Source: Stigmatella ashevillena (GTDB taxonomy: Bacteria > Myxococcota > Myxococcia > Myxococcales > Myxococcaceae). Taken from it: a DNA stretch of 64,000 nt. Positions 39,000-48,529 of this stretch are shown here, piece after piece. The stretch lies in the NCBI RefSeq assembly GCF_028368975.1, contig NZ_JAQNDM010000001.1, positions 186,001-250,000 on the forward strand, given 5' to 3'. Each line of letters begins with the position of its first letter. Within the stretch, counting starts at the first letter, position 1. Made by a program: the position numbers and the translations under genes. The notes beneath the pieces were generated by a model, which saw only the letters and a program-made list of their open reading frames with translations, did no database searches and was not told the DNA's origin.

Positions 39000-39886
39000 A
39001 CGCACACCTCCAGGATGGCCCGGCGCACGGCGACCCCATTGGCCACCTGCTCAAGAATGACGCTGCGTGCTCCATCCGCCACGGCCGGGGCCAGCTCCAC
39101 CCCCCGGTTGATGGGGCCCGGGTGCATGACGAGCGCCCCCTCTTTCATCTTGTCGGCCCGGCCCGCGTGGAGCCCGTAGAGGCGGGAGAACTCGCGGGCG
39201 GAGGGAAAAAAGGACTCGGACTGCCGCTCCGTCTGGAGGCGCAGGCACATGACCGCATCCGCCTGGGGCAGCACCGGGTCCAGAAGCATCGCCACCTCGG
39301 CGCCCAGCTGCTCCACGCCCATGGGCAGCAGCGTGGGAGGGCCGCAGACCACCACGCGCGCCCCCAGGGCCTTCAGGCACAGGATGTTCGAGCGCGCCAC
39401 GCGGCTGTGAAGGATGTCGCCCACGATGAGCACGGTGCGGCCATCCAACCGGCCCCAGCGGCGCCTCAAGGTGAAGGCATCCAGCAGGGCCTGCGAGGGA
39501 TGCTCGTGGGTGCCATCCCCCGCGTTGATGACGGCGCAGCGCACGTGGCGGGCCGCCAGATGGGGTGCGCCCGAGGAGCGGTGCCGGATGACGAGGGCCA
39601 CCGGGCCCGTCGCCTCGATGTTGCGCACGGTGTCCAGCAGCGTCTCACCCTTGGAGATCGACGAGCCTTGCGCCGTCCAATTGAGCACCTCGGCGCCCAA
39701 CGTCTTGGCGGCCATCTCGAACGAGGTGCGGGTCCGGGTGGAGTCTTCGAAGAAGACGTTGGCCACCACCCGCCCCTGGAGGACGGTGGCGCTTGCCGAG
39801 CCCCCGGGCAGGTGGGCTTCGGCCCGGTCCAGCAGCGCTTCGATTTCCTCGCGCCGCCAGCCTTCGATTCCGAGAAGGTGTCGCAT
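38996..39886 (-). CDS. pyrB: Aspartate carbamoyltransferase catalytic subunit
   Basis: First committed step of pyrimidine synthesis, 296 residues. It has the carbamoyl-phosphate motif FEDSTRTRTSFE, HRSSGAPH, GDGTHEHPSQALLD and HPGPINRG. No pyrI regulatory subunit or pyrR is beside it. First gene of the minus-strand pyrB-pyrC-carA operon. Confidence 0.96.
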   Translation of the reverse strand: MRHLLGIEGWRREEIEALLDRAEAHLPGGSASATVLQGRVVANVFFEDSTRTRTSFEMAAKTLGAEVLNWTAQGSSISKGETLLDTVRNIEATGPVALVIRHRSSGAPHLAARHVRCAVINAGDGTHEHPSQALLDAFTLRRRWGRLDGRTVLIVGDILHSRVARSNILCLKALGARVVVCGPPTLLPMGVEQLGAEVAMLLDPVLPQADAVMCLRLQTERQSESFFPSAREFSRLYGLHAGRADKMKEGALVMHPGPINRGVELAPAVADGARSVILEQVANGVAVRRAILEVCV

Positions 39887-39945
39887 AAAGACCGGGGCCG
39901 CGCGTTAGCAGCGCCGCTGGGGGGCGTCAAGCGCCAGGACAGCCC

Positions 39946-41181
39946 TCATCGAACAGGCTCGAAGAACCGGTCCAAGCGCAGGCCCGTGCCGCCAAACAGG
40001 CTGCTGAACAGGCCGTCGTACCCGAACGTCACCCACACCACCATCGCCTTGCCCTTGATGTAGCCGTAGGGCACGTACGCGGGCTCGCCAGTGACGCCAA
40101 AGCCCACGCGGCTGTCGGAGCTGTTGTCCCGGTTGTCGCCCATCACGAACACCTGGCCCTCGGGAACGATGAACGGCCCGCGGTCCATCTCGTCGGTCGA
40201 GCGGTACGGATCATCGAGCGCGGCATGCACCACGCCGCCCAGATCCTCGTGGTACAGCACCAGGGTCTCGTCGGCCCACTGGCTGCCAGTCTGGTTGTGC
40301 ACCACGAAGTCCCGGCTCACCAGGGTGCGCGGCTGCGGCACGCCGTTGATGTGGATGACCTGGCGGAGGATCTCCACGCGATCTCCGGGGATTCCGACGA
40401 TCCGCTTGATGAAGTCCTTGTCGGGCATCAAGGGGTTGTTGAAGACGATGACGTCTCCGCGCGCCGGCGGCCGGACGATCTGGAAGGGCACCTTGTTGAT
40501 GAAGGGGATCCGCACCCCGTAGATGAACTTGTTGACGAAGACCTGATCGCCAATCTCCAGCGTCGGGAGCATGGAGCCGGAAGGAATGCGGTACGGCTCG
40601 ATGAAGATGGTGCGGATGAGCAGCGCGACGGTCAGCGCCTTGGCGAAGCCGGAGAAGGTGTCCCACCCGGACTGCTTGCGGTACGGCCCCAGGTGCTCCT
40701 CCTGGAGCGCATCGAGCGCCTTCACCTCTTTCTCCATCCGGAGCACATCCCCCGCCAGCGAGGCCTCCTCCAGGCGCAGCGCCTGCTCGGCGATGCGCTC
40801 GGCGGCCTGCGCGGACACTTTGTCCGGGAAGCGCTGGGAGATGCGCTGGGCCTCGAGGTTCAGCTCGCGCGCCTCGGCCCTCAACTTGCGCAGCATGCGC
40901 TCCCGAGGGGAAGCCGCGCGCCAGAGGATGAGCCCCACCCAGGCCAGGAACATGGCCAGCGCGAAGTACTGCATCACCGGCTTGGCCCACGAAGCCGAGG
41001 ACGGGAGGTACTCAATGAGGAAGAGGTAGGGAATGAAGACGAGCCCCACCAGCGTCAACGGCGCCCAGAGGCTGGTGAGCACCTGGCGCCAGGACAGCAA
41101 GCGCAAGGCCTTGAGCTGCTCGGGGGTCCGGCGGGCAGCCATCGCCTCCCTCGGCTTCAGCGGCGTGGTCGCGGCGGTCAT
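39946..41181 (-). CDS. lepB: Signal peptidase I with long N-terminal membrane extension
   Basis: Cleaves signal peptides at the inner membrane. The 411-residue product has the Ser/Lys dyad at S203 (PSGSM) and K259 (DFIKRIVG), plus GDNRDNSSDSR. Before the catalytic part come two hydrophobic segments (about residues 37-58 and 68-88), a charged coiled-coil-like stretch (93-165) and a third hydrophobic segment (175-195). E. coli LepB is 324 residues, so the extension is unusual. ATG directly follows the lepA stop (TAG-ATG). Confidence 0.93.
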   Translation of the reverse strand: MTAATTPLKPREAMAARRTPEQLKALRLLSWRQVLTSLWAPLTLVGLVFIPYLFLIEYLPSSASWAKPVMQYFALAMFLAWVGLILWRAASPRERMLRKLRAEARELNLEAQRISQRFPDKVSAQAAERIAEQALRLEEASLAGDVLRMEKEVKALDALQEEHLGPYRKQSGWDTFSGFAKALTVALLIRTIFIEPYRIPSGSMLPTLEIGDQVFVNKFIYGVRIPFINKVPFQIVRPPARGDVIVFNNPLMPDKDFIKRIVGIPGDRVEILRQVIHINGVPQPRTLVSRDFVVHNQTGSQWADETLVLYHEDLGGVVHAALDDPYRSTDEMDRGPFIVPEGQVFVMGDNRDNSSDSRVGFGVTGEPAYVPYGYIKGKAMVVWVTFGYDGLFSSLFGGTGLRLDRFFEPVR

Positions 41182-42993
41182 CTACTCCTCCGTCTTGAGG
41201 ACCGCGAGGAAGGCTTCCTGGGGGATCTCCACCGTTCCCACCTGCTTCATGCGCTTCTTGCCCTCTTTCTGCTTCTCCAGCAGCTTGCGCTTGCGGCTGA
41301 TGTCGCCGCCGTAGCACTTGGCGAGCACGTTCTTGCGCATGGCGGAAATCGTCTCCCGGGCGATGACCTTCGCGCCAATCGCCGCTTGGATGGCCACCTC
41401 GTACATCTGCTTGGGAATCACTTCCTTGAGCTTCTGGCACACCTCGCGGCCCCGCAGGTACGCGCGATCGCGGTGGACGATGACGCTCAGGGCATCCACC
41501 GGCTCCCCGTTGATGAGGATGTCCAGCCGGGCCAGCTCCGCGTCCATGTAACCGGCCAGCTCATAGTCGAGACTCGCGTAGCCGCGCGAGACGCTCTTGA
41601 GCTTGTCGAAGAAGTCGAACACCACCTCGGCCAGCGGCATCGCGTACGTCACCTGCACGCGCTGGCCACTGGAGCCCAGGTACTTCATGTCCTTCTGCAC
41701 CCCGCGCCGCTCCTGGCACAGCTTGAGGATGGCGCCCAGGTGCTCGTTGGGCACGTGGATGTGACAGGTGAGGATGGGCTCCTCGAACTTCTCGATGTTC
41801 TGCACCGGCGGCAGCTTGGCCGGGTTGTCGATGAGCTGCACCTCGCCCTTGCTGGTGGTGATGCGGTACACCACCGAGGGCGCCGTGGTGATGAGGTTCA
41901 GGTTGTACTCGCGCTCCAGGCGCTCCTGGACGATCTCCATGTGCAGCAGGCCCAGGTAGCCACACCGGAACCCGAAGCCCAGCGCCGTGGAGGACTCCGG
42001 CTCATAGGTGAACGCCGAGTCGTTGAGCTTCAACTTCGCCAGCGCGTCGCGCAGCCCTTCGTAGTCGGCGGAGTCCACCGGGAAGATGCCGCTGAACACC
42101 ATGGGCTTCACTTCCTTGAAGCCTGGGAAGGGCGCATCCGTGGTGCGCGCTTCCTCGGTGACGGTGTCACCCACCTTGGCGTCCTGAAGCTCCTTGATGT
42201 TGGCGACGAGCACGCCCACCTCGCCGGCCATCAACTGCTGCACCGGCCGGGAGAAGGGGCTGAACACGCCCAGCTCCTGCACCTCGAAGACCTTGTTGTT
42301 GCTCCACAGCTTGATCTTCTGCTTGAGCTTGAGCGTGCCCTCGAGCACGCGAACCAGCGTCACCACGCCGCGGTAGTTGTCGTACCAGCTGTCGAAGATG
42401 AGGGCCTTGAGCGGCGCGCTGGGCTCCCCCCGGGGCGAGGGGATGCGCTGGACCACCGACTCGAGAATCTCCTCGATGCCGATGCCCTCCTTGGCGGAGG
42501 CCGGCACCGCCACCGAGGCATCGATGCCAATGACGTCTTCGATCTCCTCGCGGGTGCGCGCCACGTCCGCGCTCGGCAAGTCGATCTTGTTGATGACCGG
42601 GATGATCTCCAGGCTGTGGTCCAGCGCCATGTAGACGTTGGCGAGCGTCTGGGCCTCGACGCCCTGGCTGGCATCCACCACCAGCAGACAGCCCTCGCAG
42701 GCGGCCAGCGACCGGCTGACCTCGTAGGCGAAGTCCACGTGTCCCGGCGTGTCGATGAGGTTCAGGACATACTGCTGGCCGTCCTTGGCCTTGTAGGTCA
42801 TCCGAACGGACTGGGCCTTGATGGTGATGCCCCGCTCCCGCTCGATGTCCATGTTGTCCAGGAACTGGGCCTGGGCTTCGCGCTTGGTCAGCGTCCCCGT
42901 CTTCTCGAGGAGGCGGTCCGCCAGCGTCGACTTGCCATGATCAATATGGGCGATGATGCAGAAGTTACGAATGTGGGCGTTGTCGGCCGGCAT
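41182..42993 (-). CDS. lepA: Elongation factor 4 (back-translocase LepA)
   Basis: Ribosomal GTPase, 603 residues from ATG 42993 ([20 protein letters not shown], the family start). It has the G motifs [16 protein letters not shown] and NKIDLP, and the LepA-specific C-terminal domain ([23 protein letters not shown]). The lepA-lepB pairing is common in proteobacteria. Confidence 0.97.
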   Translation of the reverse strand: MPADNAHIRNFCIIAHIDHGKSTLADRLLEKTGTLTKREAQAQFLDNMDIERERGITIKAQSVRMTYKAKDGQQYVLNLIDTPGHVDFAYEVSRSLAACEGCLLVVDASQGVEAQTLANVYMALDHSLEIIPVINKIDLPSADVARTREEIEDVIGIDASVAVPASAKEGIGIEEILESVVQRIPSPRGEPSAPLKALIFDSWYDNYRGVVTLVRVLEGTLKLKQKIKLWSNNKVFEVQELGVFSPFSRPVQQLMAGEVGVLVANIKELQDAKVGDTVTEEARTTDAPFPGFKEVKPMVFSGIFPVDSADYEGLRDALAKLKLNDSAFTYEPESSTALGFGFRCGYLGLLHMEIVQERLEREYNLNLITTAPSVVYRITTSKGEVQLIDNPAKLPPVQNIEKFEEPILTCHIHVPNEHLGAILKLCQERRGVQKDMKYLGSSGQRVQVTYAMPLAEVVFDFFDKLKSVSRGYASLDYELAGYMDAELARLDILINGEPVDALSVIVHRDRAYLRGREVCQKLKEVIPKQMYEVAIQAAIGAKVIARETISAMRKNVLAKCYGGDISRKRKLLEKQKEGKKRMKQVGTVEIPQEAFLAVLKTEE

Positions 42994-43132
42994 GGCGTGG
43001 GAGGCTCGTCGCTGGGTCGAAGCGGGCGTCAGTAACACCGAACCCAGCGAAAATCCACGCATCCGCGCGTCCGCCCGCCGCCCAGGGAGGCAGCGGAACG
43101 GCTGTCACGTCGAGAAGCGAACCGAGGGCCCC

Positions 43133-44077
43133 CTACCCCGCCGCGCGGGAGGTTCCCTGGGAGACGCTGCGGAAGTACTCCAGCGTCCGGCGCAGCCCCT
43201 CGGCGAGCCCCACACTGGGCTCCCACCCGAGCACCTTCCGGGCGAGGCTGGCATCGATGCAGGAGCGCCGCTGCTCTCCCGGCTTTCCCGGGGCATGCTG
43301 GGCCCGGCTGTCAGCCCCCGCCGCGCCCGCCAGCAGCGCGTAGAGCCGGTTGATGTCCGTCTCCACGCCGGTGCCGATGTTCACCGCGCCGACATAGTCC
43401 TTCTCGACCGCCAGGAGGTTGGCCCGGGCGACATCCGGACCGAAGACGAAGTCACGCGTCTGCCCGCCATCGCCGTAGATGGCGCACTCACGGCCCGCGA
43501 TCAGCCGCTGGCTGAAGATGGCCACCACCCCGGCCTCTCCATGGGGGTTCTGCCGAGGGCCGTACACGTTGGCGTAACGCAGGGCCACGTAGGACAGCCC
43601 ATACTGGGCGCGGTAGTAGCCCAGGTACAACTCGCCGGCGGCCTTGGAGACCCCGTAAGGCGAGACGGGCCGCGTGGGGTGTGACTCCGGCGCAGGGAAG
43701 ACATCCTGTTCGCCGTAGATGGCCCCACCGGTGGAGCTGAAGATGACCTTCTTCACCCCGGAGGCGCGGGCCGCCTCCAGCAGGTTGAGCATGCCCAGGA
43801 TGTTCGCGTCCGCGTCGAAGCGAGGGTCCTCCACGCTGCGGCGCACATCCATCTGCGCCGCCAGGTGGCAGATGACCTGAGGCCGCTCGGAGCGGATGAG
43901 CGCCGCCGCCTCCGGGCTGCGGATGTCCAGCTCCACCAGCCGGACCTTGGGATCCAGGTTCTCCCGCTTGCCGCTCGACATGTTGTCGAGGGCGATGACC
44001 TCGTGACCCGCGCGCAGGAACTCATCACTCACGTGAGATCCGATGAAACCTGCCCCACCCGTCACGAGGACTTTCAC
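43133..44077 (-). CDS. NAD-dependent nucleotide-sugar epimerase (GalE-like)
   Basis: A 314-residue extended short-chain dehydrogenase: TGGAGFIGSH at the N-terminus, the catalytic YxxxK in PYGVSKAAGE, and LRYANVYGPRQNP. It looks like a UDP-glucose 4-epimerase or UDP-glucuronate epimerase of the short bacterial type. The next upstream gene is a UDP-glucuronate decarboxylase-like enzyme, so the pair probably supplies sugars for surface polysaccharide. The exact substrate cannot be told from sequence. Confidence 0.8.
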   Translation of the reverse strand: MKVLVTGGAGFIGSHVSDEFLRAGHEVIALDNMSSGKRENLDPKVRLVELDIRSPEAAALIRSERPQVICHLAAQMDVRRSVEDPRFDADANILGMLNLLEAARASGVKKVIFSSTGGAIYGEQDVFPAPESHPTRPVSPYGVSKAAGELYLGYYRAQYGLSYVALRYANVYGPRQNPHGEAGVVAIFSQRLIAGRECAIYGDGGQTRDFVFGPDVARANLLAVEKDYVGAVNIGTGVETDINRLYALLAGAAGADSRAQHAPGKPGEQRRSCIDASLARKVLGWEPSVGLAEGLRRTLEYFRSVSQGTSRAAG

Positions 44078-44129
44078 GCTGACGCTCCCGCCACCCTCCG
44101 GTGGCTAAAGTTCGAAATTCGCCGCCAAC

Positions 44130-45086
44130 TTAAGAAGCTCCGCCGCCCCCGGCAATGGCGCGGAAGTATGAAATTGTCTCCCGCAGACCCTCCTCCAAGG
44201 ACACTTTCGGCTCCCAGCCCAGCAGGGTACGCGCGCGGGTGATGTCCGGCTGACGCTGCTTGGGATCGTTCTGCGGCAGGGGCTGGTAGAGAATCCTTCC
44301 ACCTCCCCCCGCGGCGGCCCGCACCGCCTCGGCGAATTGGAGGATGGTCATCTCCCGGGGATTACCGATGTTCACCGGCTCCGTCACCTCCGACAGCGCC
44401 AACCGCACCAGCCCATCCACCAGATCCTTCACGTAGCAGAAAGAGCGCGTCTGTGTGCCATCCCCGAAGACGGTGAAGTCTTCGCCGCGCAGGGCTTGGC
44501 CCACGAAGGCGGGCACCACGCGGCCATCCTTCAACCGCATCCTCGGCCCGTAGGTATTGAAGATGCGCACGATGCGCGCCTTCACGCCCCGGACGCGCGC
44601 GTACGCCGAGGTGATGGCCTCCGCGTAGCGCTTGGCCTCGTCGTACACGGCCCGGGGGCCAATGGGATTGACGTTGCCGTAGTACCCCTCGTGCTGGGGG
44701 TGAACCAGCGGATCGCCATACACCTCGGAGGTGGAGGCCTGGAGGAAGACAGCGCCCCGGGCCTCGGCCAGCTTCAGGGCATTCTCCGTTCCCAGCGAGC
44801 CCACGCGCAGCGTCTCCAGGGGCAGCTGCGCATAGTCGATGGGCGAGGCGGGAGAGGCCATGTTGAAGACGTAGTCCACGGGCCCCTCGACCGAGAGCCC
44901 CTCCACGATGTCCTGCCGCACGAACGCGAAGCCCGGCCGTCCGCGCAACGTGCGCAGGTTCTCTTCCGCCCCCGTGAGGAAGTTGTCCACGGCCACCACC
45001 GCCGCCCCGTCCTCCAGGAGCCGCTCGCACAAGTGAGAGCCCACGAAGCCCGCGCCCCCGAGCACCACCGCCCGCTTGCCTTGCAT
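44130..45086 (-). CDS. UDP-glucuronate decarboxylase-like SDR enzyme
   Basis: A 318-residue extended [17 protein letters not shown], the UXS-type segment [19 protein letters not shown], active-site YDEAKR, and IFNTYGPRM. These match enzymes that convert UDP-glucuronate to UDP-xylose. It is 52 bases upstream of the epimerase on the same strand. Confidence 0.82.
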   Translation of the reverse strand: MQGKRAVVLGGAGFVGSHLCERLLEDGAAVVAVDNFLTGAEENLRTLRGRPGFAFVRQDIVEGLSVEGPVDYVFNMASPASPIDYAQLPLETLRVGSLGTENALKLAEARGAVFLQASTSEVYGDPLVHPQHEGYYGNVNPIGPRAVYDEAKRYAEAITSAYARVRGVKARIVRIFNTYGPRMRLKDGRVVPAFVGQALRGEDFTVFGDGTQTRSFCYVKDLVDGLVRLALSEVTEPVNIGNPREMTILQFAEAVRAAAGGGGRILYQPLPQNDPKQRQPDITRARTLLGWEPKVSLEEGLRETISYFRAIAGGGGAS

Positions 45087-45113
45087 GTCTGCCGTCCGTC
45101 CCCGGAAGGGTGG

Positions 45114-45296
45114 CTACGAGAGCTCGTCGAAGGTTGCCTGGCCGGGCAGCTGCGCCTTGTATTTTTCCAACACCAGATCGATGCCTTGCCGGATGTACTC
45201 GGCCACGGGCACCTTGGTCTTCTGGTTCAGCGCCTTGAGCAGTTCGTTCTGCTCGGGAGTGATGTAGATGGTCGTGCTGATCTTCTTTCGGGCCAT
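45114..45296 (-). CDS. Ribbon-helix-helix DNA-binding protein
   Basis: A 60-residue protein with a CopG/Arc-like fold: the beta strand KKISTTIYI, helix TPEQNELLKALNQKT, and a second helix VPVAEYIRQGIDLVLEKY. Likely a dimeric transcriptional regulator or antitoxin-like protein, but no toxin gene is beside it. It is divergent from the lipoprotein gene across 93 bases and may control it or itself. Confidence 0.75.
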   Translation of the reverse strand: MARKKISTTIYITPEQNELLKALNQKTKVPVAEYIRQGIDLVLEKYKAQLPGQATFDELS

Positions 45297-45389
45297 GGCG
45301 ATATGTGAAACTATATGGAATGACGTGACTCGTGAAGGCGTTGGTTCAGCCCTCCGAGCGTCGCCCGCCCCCCCACCCCCTAGGCCGTC

Positions 45390-46004
45390 ATGTCCTCAAT
45401 GAAATCATGGCTTTATGTTGGTCTCTGCACCCTGGGGGGGCTCACCGGCTGCGCGGGAAAGCAGGCGGGCCGCGAGGCTTCGGAAGCCCAGGGCAGCACC
45501 GCGGAGGGGACTGCGCGCCGAGGCAAGCGGCCGGGCGAGAAGGTGCGGGAGCTGGATCTCAACCGCGACGGCAAGACGGACGTGTGGATCTACCTCGTCT
45601 CGGGCAAAGGCGCCGACGGCCAAGAGCGCGAGCGCATGGTCCGCAAGGAGATCGACGTCAACGCGGACGGCCGGGTCGACATCACCCAATTCTTCAATGA
45701 AGCCGAAGAGAAGGTCCGCGAGGAGATGGATCAGGACTTCGACGGCCAGATCGACTCGACCCTCTTCTTCGAGAAGGGCGTCAACACCCACACCCAGCGA
45801 GACGTGGACGGCAACGGCAAGGTGGACGTGTGGGTGTACTACGAGAACGGCAAGTTGGTGCGCAAGGAGCGGGACACCAACGGGGATGGCAAGGTGGACA
45901 ACTGGGAGTACTGGCAGGGAGAGCAGGTGGACCGGATCGGCGACGATCTGGACGGCGACGGCAAGGCCGACCGCTGGACGAAGAACCCCAACGCGCAGCC
46001 CTGA
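45390..46004 (+). CDS. Lipoprotein with six calcium-loop repeats
   Basis: A 204-residue lipoprotein (lipobox LTGC, Cys near residue 21). After a charged linker it has six DxNxDGxxD-type loops: DLNRDGKTD, DVNADGRVD, DQDFDGQID, DVDGNGKVD, DTNGDGKVD and DLDGDGKAD, about 25-30 residues apart. Between them are W/Y-rich strands (VWIYLV, VWVYYENGKLV, NWEYWQGEQV). These resemble dockerin or thrombospondin-type-3 calcium loops. Probably an outer-membrane or surface calcium-binding protein; its partner is unknown. Confidence 0.8.
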   Translation: MSSMKSWLYVGLCTLGGLTGCAGKQAGREASEAQGSTAEGTARRGKRPGEKVRELDLNRDGKTDVWIYLVSGKGADGQERERMVRKEIDVNADGRVDITQFFNEAEEKVREEMDQDFDGQIDSTLFFEKGVNTHTQRDVDGNGKVDVWVYYENGKLVRKERDTNGDGKVDNWEYWQGEQVDRIGDDLDGDGKADRWTKNPNAQP

Positions 46005-46031
46005 AGCGCCAGGGCCGGTCCCTTCCCCAGG

Positions 46032-46394
46032 CTACGGCTTGCTCGTCCCCGCGCGCCCGTAGGAATCCTCCAGCCGCACCACGTCATCCAGCTCGGGGGT
46101 GCTGACCTCGAGGATGTCGCAATCGCTGAGCGCCACCATGCGGTGCTTGGTGAGCGGCTTGATGTGGTAGCTCTCGCCGGGGTTCATCTCCTTCTCGATC
46201 AGCCCCTGGCCTTCATCCACGACGAAGAGCAGCTTGCCGCTCTGCACGTGGATGGTCTCATCCTTCTTGTTGTGGAACTGCAGGCTGAGCTTGTGGCCCT
46301 GCTTGACGTGTAGGAGCTTGCCTACATAACGCTCGGTGTGCGCCCAGATCAGCTCGTAGCCCCAGGGCTTCTCCACCCGCTTCGTCGTTGTCAT
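46032..46394 (-). CDS. Mannose-6-phosphate isomerase-like cupin
   Basis: A 120-residue single cupin domain. It has KPWGYELIWAHTERYVGKLLHV, the metal motif with LQFHNKKDETIHV and the later HIKPLTKHR. This is the type II phosphomannose isomerase/sugar-phosphate cupin without the nucleotidyltransferase domain. The start is ATG 46394, with GAGAAG ahead. It could isomerise a sugar phosphate for the surface-sugar genes nearby; that is inferred. Confidence 0.82.
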   Translation of the reverse strand: MTTTKRVEKPWGYELIWAHTERYVGKLLHVKQGHKLSLQFHNKKDETIHVQSGKLLFVVDEGQGLIEKEMNPGESYHIKPLTKHRMVALSDCDILEVSTPELDDVVRLEDSYGRAGTSKP

Positions 46395-46425
46395 GTCGCT
46401 TCTCATTTCCCACCCGCTCGGGGCG

Positions 46426-47295
46426 CTAGTTCGTGCCGGCCACGAACGCGTTGAGCTGGGTCTCACGCTTGAAGTCCGCCAGATACCGAGTCGCCGCATC
46501 CCTCGAGGGGAAGCTGCCCATGCGCACCCGGTACCAGGTGCCTTTGTTCGGCACCTCAGCGGCCAGGATATAGGGGGCATAGCCCCGGTCACGCAACCGA
46601 GCTGCGAACCGGTCGGCCTCCTCGCGGGACTGGAAGGCGGAGATTTGCAGGGTGAAGGCGCCCCCCTTCACGGCCTCCGCGGGCGGCTGGGTGACCCGGG
46701 CGATGGCCTCTTTCAGGGTTCCACCGGGAGCCGTGGTCCGGGTCGGTGTGGGCTCCTGCTCGACCTTGCCCGCCGGAGGCGGCGCAGCCACCCGGGCCGG
46801 AGGAGCAGCCGGCGCGACCTGGGGCCGCTTGGCCGCCAGCGCGGCAAGCTCATCATCCGCCGAGTTGGAGGCGACTTCCTCCGGAGGCTCTCCCTCCAGG
46901 GAAGGCTTCTCGGCAGGGGGCTGGGGCTTCTCGGCAGGGGCCGGAGCCGGAGGCGCCACCGCCACGGGCTTGGCCGGAGCGGGCTTGGCCGGAGCGGGCT
47001 TGGGCGCGGCAGGAGGCGCCACGGGCTCGGCGGCGGCCTTGCGGGTCAACTCATCCTGGAACGTCAGCGGCGGCTCTTTCTGGGCTTCCTGGAGCGCGTG
47101 CGCATTGGCATCGAGGGCGGACAACAGATCCGGTGCCCCGGCGGTCTCGGCGTTGCCGGCGAGCTTCTTGCCGACCACCACGCCGAGCACGAACACAGCC
47201 CCCATGACGATGATCCCCGCGATCAACAGGCTGACGATCTGCCGGTTGTCGAGGGAGACGTCGAACTTCTCCTTCATCCGATGGGCGTCCCGCAT
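46426..47295 (-). CDS. SPOR-domain membrane protein
   Basis: A 289-residue bitopic protein: a short cytoplasmic N-terminus, one membrane helix (VSLLIAGIIVMGAVFVLGVVVG), about 150 residues of Pro/Ala/Lys-rich linker with a PAPAK repeat, and a C-terminal SPOR domain (FTLQISAFQSREEADRFAARL ... WYRVRMGSFPSRDAATRYL). SPOR domains bind denuded septal peptidoglycan, so a role in division or envelope remodelling is likely. ATG 47295 is preferred, with GAGGA ahead; 47277 is an alternative. Confidence 0.85.
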   Translation of the reverse strand: MRDAHRMKEKFDVSLDNRQIVSLLIAGIIVMGAVFVLGVVVGKKLAGNAETAGAPDLLSALDANAHALQEAQKEPPLTFQDELTRKAAAEPVAPPAAPKPAPAKPAPAKPVAVAPPAPAPAEKPQPPAEKPSLEGEPPEEVASNSADDELAALAAKRPQVAPAAPPARVAAPPPAGKVEQEPTPTRTTAPGGTLKEAIARVTQPPAEAVKGGAFTLQISAFQSREEADRFAARLRDRGYAPYILAAEVPNKGTWYRVRMGSFPSRDAATRYLADFKRETQLNAFVAGTN

Positions 47296-47424
47296 GGTCG
47301 TGGTGTTCCTCGCGCGCTGGCGCTCCGGCCGGGCTGATCCCGTGTTGCGGCCTGTAGCGCCAACGTCGCGGAAGGTACGCCCCACCTCTGGGCGGGTCAA
47401 ATTCACGGCCCCGCAGGCCCTACA

Positions 47425-48471
47425 TCAAACGATCCAGCCTCCACCCAGCACGCGATCCTGCGCGTAGACCACGGCGGCCTGCCCCGGCGTCACCGCGCGG
47501 GCCGGCGCCTCCAGGCGGACGGAGACCAGACCGTGGGCGGAGATCTCCACCTTCCCGGGGACTCCCGCGTGGCGATGCCGGATGCGGACCTCCACCGTCT
47601 GATCCGGTGCGGGCGGCGCATCGACCCAGTGAGGCTGGAGCAACCCGAAGGCATCCCTTCCCGCTGCGGAAGCGGTGCCCACGACGACGCGGTTGGCCTC
47701 GGGCTCGAGGCGCTGAACATACCGGGCCTCACCGCCGCCCAGGTTCAGTCCGCGGCGCTGTCCCACGGTGAACCGGTGAATGCCACCGTGGGTGCCCAGC
47801 ACGTGGCCATCGGTATCGACGATGTCGCCGGACGGCTGGGGCCCCGCCACCTTCTCCACGAAGCCCGCGTAGTCCCCATCCGGCACGAAGCAGATCTCCA
47901 TGCTCTCGGGCTTCTGGCTGGTGGGAAGCGCGTGGCGCTCGGCGACGGCGCGAACCTCGGCCTTGGTCATCCCTCCCACGGGGAAGAGCACGTCGGCCAA
48001 CTCCGACTGGCCGAGCGTGAAGAGGAAATAGCTCTGGTCCTTGGCGAGGTCCACGGCGCGGCGCAGGACATGGCGATCCCCGTCGCGCTCGACCCGGGCG
48101 TAGTGGCCGGTGGCCAGTTGGGCGCCCAGGGCCCGGGCCCGCTTGAGGAGGAAGTTGAACTTCACGTCCCGGTTGCAGGCCACGCAGGGAATGGGCGTCC
48201 GGCCGCCCAGGTACGACTGGACGAAGGGACTGATGACCCGGTCCTTGAAGATCTCCTCGGCATTGGCCACGTAGAAGGGGATGTCGAGCTGCTGGGCCAC
48301 GGCCCGCGCATCGTCGATGTCATCCGGGCTGCAACAACTGCCGCACTGGGCCTTGCCCTCGTAGGACCAGACCCGCAGGGTGATGCCAATGACCTCGTGA
48401 CCCTGCTCCTTGAGGAGGGCGGCGGCCGCCGAGGAATCCACCCCGCCGCTCATGGCAACGACAACTCGCAT
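47425..48471 (-). CDS. mnmA: tRNA-specific 2-thiouridylase
   Basis: Adds sulfur to U34 of Lys, Glu and Gln tRNAs. The 348 residues have the PP-loop SGGVDSS at 8-14 and the catalytic pair Cys99 (CNRDVKF) and Cys194 (MEICFVPD). A further cysteine cluster at CGSCCS (about residues 43-47) occurs in many MnmA proteins. It is 129 bases upstream of the SPOR gene. Confidence 0.96.
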   Translation of the reverse strand: MRVVVAMSGGVDSSAAAALLKEQGHEVIGITLRVWSYEGKAQCGSCCSPDDIDDARAVAQQLDIPFYVANAEEIFKDRVISPFVQSYLGGRTPIPCVACNRDVKFNFLLKRARALGAQLATGHYARVERDGDRHVLRRAVDLAKDQSYFLFTLGQSELADVLFPVGGMTKAEVRAVAERHALPTSQKPESMEICFVPDGDYAGFVEKVAGPQPSGDIVDTDGHVLGTHGGIHRFTVGQRRGLNLGGGEARYVQRLEPEANRVVVGTASAAGRDAFGLLQPHWVDAPPAPDQTVEVRIRHRHAGVPGKVEISAHGLVSVRLEAPARAVTPGQAAVVYAQDRVLGGGWIV

Positions 48472-48529
48472 GACGCCCTTCCTACCTCAGGAGCGGCCCG
48501 GAGTTGAGAGGGTGTTACCCCTCCCCTCT

